From Saccharum officinarum (taxonomy: Eukaryota; Streptophyta; Magnoliopsida; Poales; Poaceae), in the NCBI GenBank assembly GCA_020631735.1, contig CM036199.1, positions 15,468,834-15,532,833 of the forward strand: 64,000 nucleotides of DNA, read 5' to 3'. This document shows, one piece after another, positions 35,652 through 47,872 of the stretch; position 1 is the first letter of the stretch, and each line of letters starts with the position of its first letter. Below the pieces are notes generated by a model. It did no database searches, was not told the DNA's origin, and saw nothing but the letters and a program-made list of their open reading frames with translations. The position numbers and the translations under genes were made by a program.

Positions 35652-37967
35652 TTAAGAGGGACCCTTGACTTTCTCAACTAGTGACTTGGCAACCCATATT
35701 TTCTTAGGCATATTCTTGTTTGGGGGACCCAAGAACATGACTTTCATCTTACCACTTGAATATTTTCTAAGCATGTAATGAGCATTGAAAGCAAAGGGTC
35801 TAGCGTGCTTGGGCAAGGGTTGTGGTGGTGGAGTTTTGCACTCATGAGCAAAATGATCTTCTTGTCCACACTCAACACATCTCTTTGGCTTGAGTTTTGA
35901 CTTGCTTTGTTGTTGTTGAGCTTTAGCCTTCTTCTCTTGATTTGCCAAGTAACCAATGCCACTTCTATCCATCTTCATGACGGTGTTCATGAGTACCTCA
36001 CTTTGCAAATATTGGCCTCTTGTGAACTTGCTTAGGCCGGTATTGAGATGCTCTTTCTCTTGCTTGAGCTTTTTGTTCTCTTCAATAAGTGACTTATTTG
36101 ATGTTTGCTTTTCAAGAGCCATCAACTCTTTTAGCTTCTTGTTCTCATTTCTAAATATCTTAGTTTCACTCTTGAGCTTGACATAATCATCATAGTTATC
36201 GGACTCAACCACATTCTTGCCTTTTCCACTAGAGCCTTGCTCAATGCTCTCAATAATCAAGTCATCACATGATGTGGCTATATCAATCTTAACAACTTGG
36301 TTAGTAGCATTATGTGTCTCAAGAGAAAGCTCATTAGCAACAACAAGACTATCATAATTGATTTTCAATGTAGTATATTTATCTTTTAGCAAGTTGTGCC
36401 TAGTGTTGAGCTCATCATGTTTCTTCTCAAGTTTATCATGTTCATCTCTAAGCTCTTTGTTAGAAGTTTTTAGCTCCTTGAGAGTAGAAGACATAATTTC
36501 ATTTTGTTTTTTGAGCTCATCACTAGTTTTTTATGCATTCTCAAGCTTAGATGAGAGTGAGTCATTTTCATTTTGTAGCTCATCATTTTCATTTCTAGTT
36601 CTTCTTATGACTTTAGAGTATTTGTTCAACAATTTTACAAGTTCATCATAAGAAGGTGCATCATATTCATCATCACTATCACTATCATCATCATCACTCT
36701 CATTGTTTTGTACCTTTCGTTCACCCTTGGCCATATGGCATAGGTGAGAAGTGGACGATGATGGTAAAGGTGGCGGTGAAGGTGGTGATGAAGATGTCGG
36801 TGAAGATGATGATGGCCCAATCATAAATGCGGCGACCTTCTCTTTCTCATCGTCGCTCTCATCACCGGAGGACTCACATGATGACTCAATGTCGGTGAGC
36901 CAATCACCAACAATGTAAGCTTTGCCTCCCTTCTTCTTCTTGTGAAACTCTTTTCTCTTGCCATCTTTCTTTTTGTATGGCTTGTTCTTCTTTTTCTCAT
37001 CTTCTTCATCACTTGAATCATTTTTCTTGCCCTTGTTCTTGTTCTTGTACTTGTCTTTTGAAGGCTTAGGGCATTGATGAGCTAAGTGGCCAAGTTCACC
37101 ACAATTGTAGCAATCCATCTCGGATATAGGCTTCCTTTTGCTACTTGTAAAGAACTTCTTCTTGTCATCGAACTTGATGTCACTCTTGTTGAGCTTCTTT
37201 AGCATCTTGGTGATCTTTCTCACCATGAGTGCAAGTGATGCATCATCAATATCACTTTCACTTGAGCTTTCTTGCACCATCATGGCTTGATCCTTCTTCT
37301 TTTTCTTGTCATGACTAGCTTTGAAGGCCAAGTCCTTCTTGGAAGATGATGAGCCCTCTTCCGGAGTGATGTGCATGTACATCTCATGTGCATTGATCTT
37401 TCCCAATACTTGTGTTGGTGTTGCGGTGGAGAGATCACTTTGGTGAAGCACGGTGACAATGTGACCATACTTCTCAACGGGAAAAACGCTCAAGATCCTC
37501 CTTGCAACATCCGATTGACTCATTTGAGTGAGCCCGAGAGCACTGAGATCCTCTATAAGAACATTCAATCGAGTGTACATTTCATTAGCACTTTCTTTGG
37601 AAAGCATCTCAAAAGAATTAATTTTCTTCAAAGCAATGTGATAGTGTTCCTCACGCTCACTCTTAATTCCCTCATGGAGAGCACAAAGGTATTCCCATAA
37701 TTCATGAGCGTTTTTTGCATTACGCACACGATTGAAGATATCCTTGCCTAGGCCCCGGTAGAGTGTATTTTTTGCCTTTGCATTCCACCGATCGTACTTC
37801 TCCTCGTCACCACTTGGGTTGGCGGGATCCTTGATAGCGGGAAACCCTTCGATTGCGGCTCTAAGACACCCAACATCTATGGCTTCAAGGTACGCCTCCA
37901 TGCGAATTTTCCAATATGGAAAATCATCTCCCTCAAAGATGGGAGGTGGTCCTTCCCCATTAGACAT
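35652..37967 (-). pseudogene. Sirevirus gag with two zinc knuckles
   Basis: It starts MSNGEGPPPIFEGDDFPYWK, the typical copia gag opening. A UBN2-type region covers roughly residues 20-220, then a CCHC knuckle CYNCGELGHLAHQC appears near residue 290. Lys-rich and acidic linkers and a long coiled coil follow, and a second knuckle CVECGQEDHFAHEC lies near 35880. One in-frame TAA at 36531-36533 splits it; the frame continues unchanged to 35652. Gag would package the RNA into particles; this copy is truncated at the stop. Confidence 0.9.
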
Positions 37968-38002
37968 CTTGCTCTAGGCGGTGAAGCCTAAAATAGGAGC
38001 AA

Positions 38003-38020
38003 CTTGGCTCCGATACAAAT
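38003..38020 (-). other. Sirevirus primer-binding site
   Basis: Directly after the 5' LTR end, the minus strand reads TTTGTATCGGAGCC. This is a diverged match to the initiator tRNA-Met complement TGGTATCAGAGCC. Confidence 0.75.
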
Positions 38021-39588
38021 TGAAAGGATCAAGATGCCCGAGAGGGGGGGTGAATTGGACTTTTCTAAAAATTAATTGCAAGAATTAAATCCTGCAAGCC
38101 AAAGTTCACCCCTAGTGCCTACTAGTGTTCCTAGTGATTCTACCGGTAAAAAGTTTTGCACCCTAAGTTCCAATCCTAGTCTAGCACGGCAATTCTAGGA
38201 AAGTAAACCAAGCAAAGAAAGTAATACAAGAAAGTAAATGCTTGAAAGTAAGGGTTAGGAACACGGCGATGTTTTCCCGAGGTATCGGAGAGTCGCCACT
38301 CCCCACTAGTCCTCGTTGGAGCACCCACGCAAGGGTGTAGCTCTCCCTTGATCCGCGCAAGGATCAAGTGCTCTCTCTAGGCTGATTCTTTGACACTCCA
38401 TCGCGGTGAATCGCCCAAAACTGCTCACAAGATGAGTTGGGTCATCCACAAGCTCGCCGGATGATCACCAAACTCTCAATCGCCACCAAGCCATCTAGGT
38501 GATGGCGATCACCAAGAGTAACAAGCTAGAACTCTCACTTGACCACGACAAGCCTAAAGAGAAGGTGGATGCATACTTGCTACTCCCTAGTCACTAATGA
38601 GGGATTCTCAAATCACTACCCTCACTAGAGCTCTTGCACTTCCTTGCACTTGAAAGGTGTTTCTCAGCTGAATAAATGAGCAAGAGACGTCTAAAAGAGG
38701 TGGAGGGGATGTATTTATACACCCCACAGTTAAATCCAACCGTTACCTGCTAACTCAGCAAAATACGCACTGACCAGACGCGCCGGTTGAACGTAACGGT
38801 CAAAAAACTGAACGACATCGCTGAGTGACCGGACGCACCGATTAGGGGTGACCGGACACGTCCGGTCGAGCAAGGACCTTACTGTACTTTGACCTGACGC
38901 TCGTTCGCGTCCGATCAGTGATGACCGGACGTGTTAGGTCAGCAAAGTACCTTACTGGAACGTGACCGGACGCGTCCGATCACTTCCCAGTCGCGTCCGA
39001 TTAGATTGCTTACCTTCTAAGACACGTGTCAACACGATCAACGCGTCTGGTTCTCACAGGAACTGTGTCCGGTCAACCAGGTTGAAACGCAGTGACTGTT
39101 AGTACTGACCGAACGCGTCCGGTCGAGACAGAGACCGCGTCCGGTCAGGGGTAAACGGCTCAAACGACTTCGAAACGCGACGCAACTTGAACCGAGTTGC
39201 TTCCAACTAAACTTTGAGCTTTACCTGAGCTACCTAGTGCTAAGTTTGACAAGTGTGCACCACACCTAAACAAAAGACTCACCTAGGTCAAGCTACTCGC
39301 TCATGCCCCCCTTTATAGTATGGCAAAAGGAAAGAAGCAAAGATCCTAACGACTATTCCGGATGAAACTCAACACCTTGACATCCGGAACTAACTGTCCT
39401 TAATCTTATCGTTGATCCTTTGAAAACCAAAATGATTTCCATCAAGGGGCATGAATACCAGAGTGCCCAAAGCAGTTATCAACCCCATGACCTAACTTAT
39501 CAAAGTTTTTACAAAACACACGTTAGTCATGGTAATAATGCGTTATCATCAATTGCCGAAACCAACTCCCGGGGCCTAGATGCTTTCA
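38021..39588 (-). repeat. 5' LTR of the Sirevirus
   Basis: In minus orientation it starts TGAAAGCATCTAGG and ends GATCCTTTCA, so the termini are TGAAAG and CTTTCA. It is 1568 bp long. A TATAAATA box lies at 38712-38719 (minus), and CG-rich palindromes fill 38770-39160. It differs in sequence from the solo LTR at 721-2645 beyond the ends and the palindromes, so the two are related subfamilies. Confidence 0.88.
38712..38719 (-). promoter_or_regulatory. TATA box of the Sirevirus 5' LTR
   Basis: TATAAATA on the minus strand, directly downstream of the palindrome cluster. Confidence 0.55.
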
Positions 39589-39599
39589 GCCAATATATG

Positions 39600-39860
39600 T
39601 GACATCTAGATCTACTTTTGCAATATCCAGATAAAACACTTGCAATATACGTATGAAACACTTGAAACATACACTTGTAACATGCATGTTATACAACATT
39701 TAGATATACTTCTGCAACTTCTAGAGAAAACACTTGAAACATACGTCTGAAACAGTAGAAACACTTGAAACCTATGCTTACAACATGCGTATATAACCAT
39801 TGTAACGTATACAACATCTAGATAAAACACTTCAAACATACACCTAAAACACTAAACACA
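39600..39860. repeat. Degenerate 'gaaacacttgaaacata' repeat array
   Basis: Loose repeats of CACTTGAAACATAC, ACAACAT and GATCTACTT fill the segment. The same vocabulary occurs at 54740-55140, and a related poorer array at 46440-46860. The Sirevirus inserted at its left edge. Confidence 0.7.
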
Positions 39861-39975
39861 GCATCGTTGGCGGCAATGGCCTACCTGGTGGGGAACTGTG
39901 GTAGCTGGCGCTCAGGTGCAGTCTATCCAGATGAGAGAGAAAGAGAGAGAGAGAGAGAGGGGAGGTCATCAGCAG

Positions 39976-40215
39976 CGCAGCGAGCAACGCGGGGTGCTCC
40001 GGGTAGTGCTCGAACCTATCGTCGATGCCCTCGGCCATGAGCATGCTATTGATGTAGCTCAGCATGATGCCCGAGAACACCTCTGGATTGTCCAGCTGCC
40101 CCACCGAGGGCATCGCGCTGGACGCATCCTGCGACGACGATGCGCGGTATGTGTGGGCGGGTGGAACCATAGTAGTAGGCACGACATTCAGATAGCTGCC
40201 GCCGCCGCCGCTCAC
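39976..40215 (-). pseudogene. GRAS (SCARECROW-like) gene fragment
   Basis: About 80 codons on the minus strand read SYLNVVPTTMVPP, then DNPEVFSGIMLSYINSMLMA, EGIDDRF and YPEHPALLAA. This fits the N-terminal region just before the GRAS domain in the SCL9/14/33-type transcription regulators. The downstream GRAS domain is absent: the frame runs into a GA-rich repeat (about 39938-39959). It lies beside the CAACAT-type array, so capture by a transposon is likely. No function is expected. Confidence 0.65.
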
Positions 40216-41791
40216 ACAGCCGAAGCAATCCCATCAGGCGATAGGAACAGCAGTGACTTCGTACCTGGTGAATGTGAGAGGAGGATGGGGATGGCTGAGC
40301 TCGTTGTGTTGTTTGCCTAGTGAGGATGAGAGGAGTTTGAAGAAGAGGAAGAGCATGGTTGTCCATGGATAAGAATTAATTAGGAAATGAGTGGTTGTCC
40401 GTGGGGCACATGAACCTAGCTGGAGTCCGTCCAAAATTTTCAGGAGCTTCAGACGCTCGAGTTGGAGTGTTTCTGTTTGGTTTGTGATCGACTATTGACC
40501 ATCTAGGGTTGTACATACTTCCTCACATAGGACTATATTTTTTTTGTCTTTTCGTGATGAAAAAGTCTATTTTGACAATAGAGCCATCCTCAGAGTTTGA
40601 TTTTGGCCATGAAATCCTAACAAAATAAGAAATTTTCAACCATCAATACCTTTTATATCTGTCAATCTAGTGGTTTTAATGGTGGTTTTCATTTACGTGC
40701 ATGTCATGTGGCAGTAGACCCATATGTCAGGACTCTCTTCCCCCTTTCCACACGATGTCTCTATGTCGCTCAATTCTCTCTCCCCCTCATCTCTCTCTCT
40801 CGCCACCCACACTACGACCCTATCTTTTAATGGTGTTGTGCTGGGTCCATCCACTTGTTGTGTTCTTAGGCAAACATGATGCGCACAAGTGTTCACCGTC
40901 TCAGACCACAACAAGCGCAAGTAAACCATGACATAGCAGTTGTCCATGGCATGATATAGCCGCTCCATGACCGCCAACATGTGCTCATCTCCCTGCACTT
41001 GGCCTCTACCATGCGTTGGGCCAGCATTGCTTCGGTCCCTTCATGATTGAGGGGTAAAGTCCAATTCAGCGTGGTCGGGATCAAAAGAGAGGGATCGAGA
41101 GTTTCTCTAATTAAGGTGTGTTATTAAGCTCACCTTTTTATGAGTCAATGGGGGAAGAATTCCCCACCTAAATATATTGCATTGGAGTGGTAATATAAAT
41201 TACCACTCAAAGCGATACAACAGAGGACGCACACTTACAACATAACATCACCAACAACACACACGAGACAGAGCGAAGGACAACCACAAAATGCAAAGAG
41301 GGAACAAAAAACTCCCATGATAAGCATGAAGTTGTTCACCAACTAACACCACCACCAAGCGACTGAACTTCGGCGACCTCTACTCCAACGGCGACCGTTA
41401 AGCTTCGAGTCAATATGGCAAACAACAGTCGTGATTTCAATGTCTTTAAAGCACATCTAGGACCTAATTGACGCCCACCAACGCCCAATATGGGGAGGAA
41501 ACCACAGTGGAGGGTGGGCTGGCAAAAGGAGCGCGAGGAGATCCAAGAGAGGGGATCATGGTCTCGTTACCGGCATTTGTTGAAACATGGCAATCAAGGA
41601 TCATGGAGAATGACAAAGCTAAAACACCTAGCAACGCAGTTTGCTGGTTAGAACCTGTGCAGAATCATCAGAGAGGAGGGTTGGGTCCTCGGTGTAGGGA
41701 GGTGCCAATGATCTCCAAAGCAATGCCTCCAGGAAGGGAATGACATGGTAATATGCCACCATTGCTTGTCCGGGAACACCGGTTTCGGTTT
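40216..41791. other. No supported gene
   Basis: Mixed composition with short overlapping open frames on both strands. I recognise no domain or element ends. Confidence 0.4.
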
Positions 41792-42648
41792 GAGAAAATT
41801 TCCTATTTGACCCTAGAAATAATGTTCTTCTCCTATTTGACACTGAAACTAAAATTCTTTCCTATATGTCCTCCCTTCGAGTTTTTCTTTCCTATTTGAC
41901 ATTTCTGACAGCTCTGTTAGCAACTACCGTTAGTTGGCTAAGTAAGGCAACAGCAAAAGACCAAAATGCCCTTTTTGATGCTGAAAGTTTATATAATTTT
42001 TTTGAGCATTTTAACGTCGTCAAACAAAAAAACTCAAAACTACAAAGTTGTAGATCTCATCGAGAGCTACAATTTTCATATAAAAATCATCTTCATCCGA
42101 CGTCGTATTGAAGAGTTATGATTTTTCAAAAATTTAGTCTTGTTGCGCCATTCGCGGTGGCGCGACAAGACTGTACTGTCACGCCAACAGGGGTGGCGCG
42201 ACAAACTTTTTCATGTTGGAAACGCCGTCGAATATGCCGTATCTTGTCACGCCAACGCATATGGCACGACTATGTTATTTGGTCGCGCCATTGGGAATGA
42301 CGCGACCAAAAAGGGCTACCGGATGCAAATTATTTTCTGGGACGGTTAATATTGAAATATTTATTAAAAAAGGATTTAAATATAAAAATTGTTCAGTGCT
42401 ATGCTGCTTAAGACCTTCTGCAGGTAACCGATCAACCCCATTCTGCACTACTGGAGCCTACAGTAGTTATACAGTATAGGGGTAAAACAGACATTTCTCC
42501 TAGGACCTAACACCGTTAGCTGTCTGAACTGACGGAAATGTCAAATATGAAAGAAAAACTCAACTGGAGGACATATAGGAAAGAATTTTAGTTTCGGTGC
42601 CAAATAAGAAAGGAGCATTATTTTCGGTGTCAAATAGAAAATTTTCTC
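41792..42648. mobile_element. MULE-type non-autonomous element with about 145-bp inverted repeats
   Basis: The arms 41792-41937 and 42505-42648 are near-identical inverted copies (GAGAAAATTTCCTATTTGAC opens the left arm). They are flanked by TTTCGGTTT (41783-41791) and TTTGGGTTT (42649-42657), a 9-bp duplication with one difference, as expected for Mutator-like elements. The middle (42140-42300) has repeated GGCGCGAC/GTCGCGCC words. It encodes nothing. Confidence 0.8.
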
Positions 42649-42657
42649 TTTGGGTTT

Positions 42658-43989
42658 TCACCCGGAGATCAAACTCAACAAGATGGTAGATGGAACCTCG
42701 ATGACGCCTCCAAGAAGGAACATGACGCAAACAGGCGCCATCGTCATCGGCACCGGCAACAAGCCAAACAAGACTTTCGTCTAGAATCCATTATTTAGCC
42801 ATCTCTTGAGCCTCTGCCATGCTGTCACCGCTGCCGCGGGCACAGGCATAGCCTACCCCTTCGTTCTGCCCACCCGGCGCTCTGCCCTCCCTGACAAGAG
42901 GCAGAGTAGGCTCTCATAGGCCGGAGATGGCCAGAGAGAGCAACACAGAGGGGAGGGCGACCATGGCACGCGGCCCCGCCACCGGCTTGCCCGCAGCCAA
43001 ACCACGCGTCGTTCCACTGCATGACCCCTGCATACACACGCATATGGACATGCTGCCCCGCCGCCGGCTTGCCCGCGGCCAAACTACGCGCCTCGCGCCG
43101 TTGCAAGGGCCCATCACAGGCACCTAGTGGACATCACCAGATCCGGCCGTGTGGCCGCCGGATCTGGCTAAGGGGCGACAGATCGAAGACCGGACGCCAA
43201 GAACGAGCCGCCGCAGGCCGAACAACCACCGTGGCCGGGGGAGGGACGGACCCGAGCGCGGCAGCAACGTCCAACCGCAGCCATGTCTGCGATGCTTGAA
43301 GGAGCACCATGCCGTCGAGGCCGCCGTGGCGCAGGACGCGACGTCCGCGTGCGGTGTGTCGCGGGACCCGGACCCGGCAGGCGCCAGACGGACGCCGCAC
43401 CCGCCAGAGTGGCGCGCAGCCTCAACGGCCCAGGAGCCACCAGATCAGAGGTGGCTGGCACCGGATCTGGACTCATAGGCCATGGATGCGCCTCAACGCC
43501 TGTCATCGTTAGCAGCACCTACCGGAGCACGAGGAACAGAGTAGACACGAGGGAGAGGAGAGGAAGGAGTAGGAGAGGGAAGAGAGACATCGCGGCCGGC
43601 CGCCTTGTTGAGCGTCGTCGCGGGCCGCTGCCGCCGCTCACCGGGGAGCAGCGACGACGGCCAGGGAGGAGGCCGTGCGGAGGCTTTTGCGGTGGCGGTG
43701 GAGTTGCCCCGAGTCGCCAAGCAGAGACGACGCGGGCGTAGAGCTTTTCGGTTATATCCCATTAAAGCTCACCTTAGGCTCGGATTCAATGAAAAAGCAC
43801 CAGAGGCGGCTAGCCATGGCAGTGCCACACTGTCTAGGATGGGAATGGCGAGGGTAGCCCGCTCTAGCCATGGCTAGGATCAAAGAAACGACCGATGAGG
43901 AACACGACATTGCACTGGAGCTCGTCGTAGGGTCACTAGGCAGAAGAGCACAGGAGACAATAGTGGATAGAGGAGACAGTGACATTGTA
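42658..43989. other. GC-rich stretch without a supported gene
   Basis: Between about 42820 and 43750 most frames of both strands are open because of high GC content. None shows a recognisable domain, and the overlapping frames have no consistent splice structure. Possibly the body of an old transposon. Confidence 0.4.
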
Positions 43990-44400
43990 GTGGCAAGTGA
44001 GCCCAAGAGGGGGTGGATTGGGTCATTTAAAAACTTAACCTAGGCTCAAACTTATTAAATCTACATTAGAAACGACATAAACTAACTAGCATGATGTGCC
44101 CTTACAATATTGTAGTGTGCTACATGGAAGGTAAATCTATCAATTAGTCTTTGCTAATCTAGGAAAGGTAAATGCCACACAAATAAGCATAATGCAGAAA
44201 CTTAAATTTGTAAGGTAAAAACAAAATTAAAAGAGGACAAACTCATACGAACGAAGATTTATCTGGTGGTATCGGCTGCCAAAACTCAATCCCTAACTAA
44301 CGAACCTACGTTAGAGCTTCACGAAAAATATACCCTTTGTCACCCAGGCTTATCCTAATCACGATGCTTGCCCTAGCACTTGGGATGAAGCAATGCGCAA
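43990..44400 (-). repeat. Possible LTR fragment
   Basis: AGCCCAAGAGGGGGTGGATTGG resembles, in reverse, the CACCCCC-rich 3' end of copia LTRs. No partner, primer site or target duplication was found. Confidence 0.25.
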
Positions 44401-45588
44401 TCCATAGGGCTGACTGGACGGTACACCTTTGCTTCTTTTTGCCTTTTGCTTTGCATGAGTCATTTCTTCTTGGTGGAGTACTGGAGTGAATCCACAGTGA
44501 AATTGCTCGCGTGTTTGCTCGTCATGCTGTGATGCTTCTGCTGGCTTGTGATCGACTGCTGCTCGCCATCTGGGCTTGTACGTTACCTTGGCAAATAGAG
44601 AAAGTAAGTTTCTTCTCACAGAGAAATTAATCCAGAGACGCATGAAAAAAATAACAGGAAAAAAAAACAACTCTCTATGATCCGTGTGTGGCCTGAACAT
44701 ATGCATCTGACAATTTCTCCGTGAGAGGCAGGATATATATTTTCAGTGCTTGACAATGTACCATGTGATGCTCAGGCAGTCGCAGTCGTCTCGATCGCCT
44801 GGACAGCCTAGCGGAAGCAATTTCAGTTTCACACTAGCTAGCTATATCTATATGTGACGCCACGCTCAGCCATCTCCCATCTGGACGTACGCGTCGCTCG
44901 ATCGATGGCCACAAACGTTGAGCGACATCACGTCCTCCGCCCCATCCCTGATCACCGTGTGTGCCTCTTGGCGCATACGAGTAGAATACTAGAATAGAAG
45001 CATCGATCGATCCCCCGGCCGCGCGCGCGCGGGCGCGGCGGCTGACGCCGACGATGATGCATGCTACGCGCGCGCGCCCTCGTTGGCGTCGCCGTCTCGC
45101 CGAGTGTGATCGCGCGGAAGGCGGAACCAACCACCAGCTCCACCGTGTCGCCGCCGTGCACTCATCATCATGCTACCCAACACCTAGTAGTTACCTAATG
45201 TCCAATGCGGGCGCCTGCTAGTACTATTATATCTTGACTATCGCCTCGACAGCCAACTGCTCCGGGCTCCGGCCGTTCGTTTTCAGCGCGCGCTCCGGGA
45301 AAAGGTGACACAGACCAACCGCGCCACCTGCGATGAAAGCGTTGCGTGTTCACCACCAGACGAGACGCCGGCCGGACGTGCTCACACTCGCACCGCACGC
45401 TCGATCGATCGAGCTTACTAGGAGTATACTTGTGCAGGGACAGGGACGCGCTGCATGCAGTCACTGTCAATGACTCAACGCTGCGCTTACACGTACAATT
45501 GATTACTCCCACACGCCCTTGATGTGCTACTCGTGCATCACATGCCCGCCCGCTTGTGCAGTTGTGCGGCAGCACGCAGCAGCACTGG

Positions 45589-45595
45589 TATATAT
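45589..45595 (+). promoter_or_regulatory. Possible TATA box of the small-protein gene
   Basis: TATATAT lies 194 bp upstream of the ATG at 45783, followed by a transcript-like leader rich in CA and AG. Confidence 0.4.
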
Positions 45596-45782
45596 GGAGC
45601 CTCTCAAGTGTCCCAGCTGCACCAACCAAAGACAGCTTAGCTGCAGTGGTAGTGCACAGCACAGCAGAAGCAGAGCCACTGTCCCAGTTACCAGAGCTCT
45701 CCGGTCCATTACACCACGCACGGAGGCCAGCGCTTACTTGGTGGTACGGTGTGCGCGGCTGAGCAGCCGCCGCGCGCGCGCC

Positions 45783-46004
45783 ATGGCCTTGGACGCCAGA
45801 TCCGCGCCGGCGGTGTCCGTCGCCGACCTCGACGTCGTCGTCGGCACCGCGGCGAGGCGGTCGTCGTGGTCCGAGAACGGCGCCAATGACGCTGCTTCGT
45901 CCGCGGCGGCGGCGGCGGCGGCGTCCGTCGATGTGCCGGTGCTGTGGAGCGACGACGAGAGGAGGATGAAGCGGGAGCTGCTGGCGTGGGCCAAGCCGTT
46001 GTGA
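45783..46004 (+). CDS. Possible small protein gene, 73 codons, perhaps frameshifted at its 3' end
   Basis: The ATG has a good context (GCGCGCGCCATGG). The protein has an acidic, Ala-rich middle and ends VPVLWSDDERRMKRELLAWA then KPL and a stop. The charged WSDDERRMKREL helix looks conserved rather than random. Reading one base out of phase after AWAK gives AVVNMAISESMQC followed by a stop, a plausible Cys-ending tail, so a one-base deletion near 45995 may have clipped the gene. I do not recognise the family with certainty. The surrounding GC-rich island and TATA-like box support a gene; a chance open frame remains possible. Confidence 0.45.
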   Translation: MALDARSAPAVSVADLDVVVGTAARRSSWSENGANDAASSAAAAAAASVDVPVLWSDDERRMKRELLAWAKPL

Positions 46005-46194
46005 ACATGGCCATTAGCGAATCGATGCAGTGCTGAGTAGTACTAGATATTTCTCCTGAAGGAAAAAAAAAAGTCCTTGCTTGCCGCAACGCACCTTGAT
46101 TATATTGCTAATCCATCGATATCGACCTTTTTGTACAGTATATTTCTCTCCTTTTTTGGAAAGTATTGTCATGCCCTCGCTACTCAGGAATGGA

Positions 46195-46440
46195 ATTCAG
46201 GGGCAAGAATTTGGGAACGGTGATTGTAGCGCCGGACGTCCAGCGTGCGATTACGTCCGGACGCTGGCCCCTTACGGAACTCCGTCCACCCCCGCGCACG
46301 GTACCCCGCTCGTCCCTAGCGTATAGAACGGAACCCGCCCCTGTCCTCTGCTCCGCACCGCGCCCCTGTCCTCCAATCCCCAACGCACCCCGTTCCCCCA
46401 CCGCGCCCCTGTCCCAAAAAGAGCACAAAACACTTCAACT
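46195..46440. other. GC-rich segment with CGGACGTCC palindromes
   Basis: GCGCCGGACGTCCAGCG is followed about 20 bp later by TACGTCCGGACGCTGG, forming an inverted pair. It precedes the CAACATCGAAAA array. A similar GGACGCCCGGACG word lies at about 55285 next to the other array. Confidence 0.4.
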
Positions 46441-46860
46441 GCAATATTGCAAAACATATGAAAAAAAAACTATATAGTACAATATCGGATTGTAAATACT
46501 GTAACATCAAAAAAATATGTAGTGCAACGTTGAAAACATACACTGCAACATCGAAAAATATGTACTGCAACAACGAAAAAAATATACTGCAACATCAAAA
46601 AAATATGTACTGCAACATTGAAAAACATGTACTGCAACATCGAAAAACATGTACTACAATATCGAAAAAAATATGTACTACAACATCAAAAATTATATGC
46701 TGCAACATCGAAAATTATGTACTGCAACATCTCAAGTAGTAGAATTGCAACATCGCAAAAACATATGTTGCAATGACCCAAAAAATCTCATTGTAATATT
46801 CGAAAATCATCTGTTGCAACATCCCAAAACACTCATTGCAACACGAGAGAAACAGTAAAA
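46440..46860. repeat. Degenerate CAACATCGAAAA repeat array
   Basis: More than fifteen loose copies of a 20-24 bp unit (TGCAACATCGAAAAATATGT). The 46861-47673 interval after it is GA-rich then GC-rich with no supported gene. Confidence 0.8.
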
Positions 46861-47673
46861 AAGCGTACAAAACAGCCCCTGATCCATCACCTTCGAGTTC
46901 ACCGGAGGAAGGAGGAAAGAGGACCTAAGAACTCGCCAGAACTCTAGCCACTGCCGCATCCCTCAGATCCAGAGGAGGAAGAGGAGGAGGAGGAGGGCTT
47001 AGATCTAGAGGAGAAGAAGGAGGAGCACTCAGATCTAGAGGAGGAGCAGCAGGAGGAGGAGGAGGACGGCTCAGATCTAGAGAAGAACCGACTTACCTCA
47101 TCGGAGCTGCCGCCGTCGTCCTCATCTCCGGTGGGGGTCACATGGAGGTTGCGGAGGAGGGATGGAGGGAGGGAGGGGCAGCACAACCTGGCCTGGAGAA
47201 CGGCACGTGGCGCGACAAAGAGTGGAAGCAGAGGAGAGGGGGGAAGCGGGCGAGCGGAGCGAGGGAGTAGGTGCGGGCACTCGGTCGAGTCGTCCCCGTG
47301 TGTGGATCTGTCCGAACAGGACAGACGCCCGCACAGTATCATTATCGATTTGGGAAGGACCGAAGGAACGCAGCTGAACTCCACGAAGACAATGATAGTT
47401 CGGAAGAAACGGTTTCGGAGTTTGTTACCGGTTACCCTACCCTCTCCCTCTCTTCGGCTTATAACAACGCGGACACGGGCTCGCGACCACACCCGGCCAA
47501 GGGCCGCACTCAACAAAGCCGAGGCCCAACAGCTTGACCCAAAGCTAGAGCTCTTAGATACTTCAGCTTCATATCTTCCGATCCTGCTCCTCCCAAGTAG
47601 CCATATCATCTAATAATCCTTACCAACATACTGGCAACTGGGTGACCGTGGAGCCCTTTTTTGAGTCATTCTA

Positions 47674-47872
47674 TGGGGGTGTTTGGAATTGCTCCACAAA
47701 CTCCACCATAGAGTAGCTCTATAAAAAACTGGAGTTTGTGTAGCGCCTCTTTAGGTGTTCTCGTAACTTCACCATTTTTCCTCGAACAAAGTGCGTGGAG
47801 TTGAAACCGTTTAGCTAAAAAAACGTGAAGGGGAGCTAAAAAATATGGAGCGGAGCGTATATAGCATCCAAA
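47674..47872. repeat. MITE-like segment
   Basis: GTGTTTGGAATTGCTCCAC at the left and ATAGCATCCAAAAC at the right are weakly inverted, with repeated CTCCA/TGGAG words inside. A related segment lies at 16880-17060. Confidence 0.35.

Larger units (their letters stand above)
27434..39588 (-). mobile_element. Sirevirus (Ty1/copia) retrotransposon, 3' LTR missing at the gap
   Basis: On the minus strand the order is 5' LTR (38021-39588), primer-binding site, gag, protease, integrase, RT, RNase H, a spacer, an env-like ORF and a polypurine region. This order with a third ORF after RNase H is the Sirevirus layout. The element is dead: it has several stops and frameshifts and a nested TRIM in pol. It sits at its right side in a CAACAT-type repeat; the expected target-site copy is GCCAA at 39589-39593, but its partner is hidden by the gap. 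Confidence 0.9.

Noticed and set aside
39412..39423. TTGATCCTTTGA as the right end of the Sirevirus LTR
   Set aside because: It nearly mirrors the left end at 38021, but the LTR continues to 39588, where GCTTTCA gives proper TGAAAG/CTTTCA termini like those of the solo LTR.
42825..43877. Dense open frames at 43 kb
   Set aside because: High GC removes stop codons in all frames; no recognisable protein.
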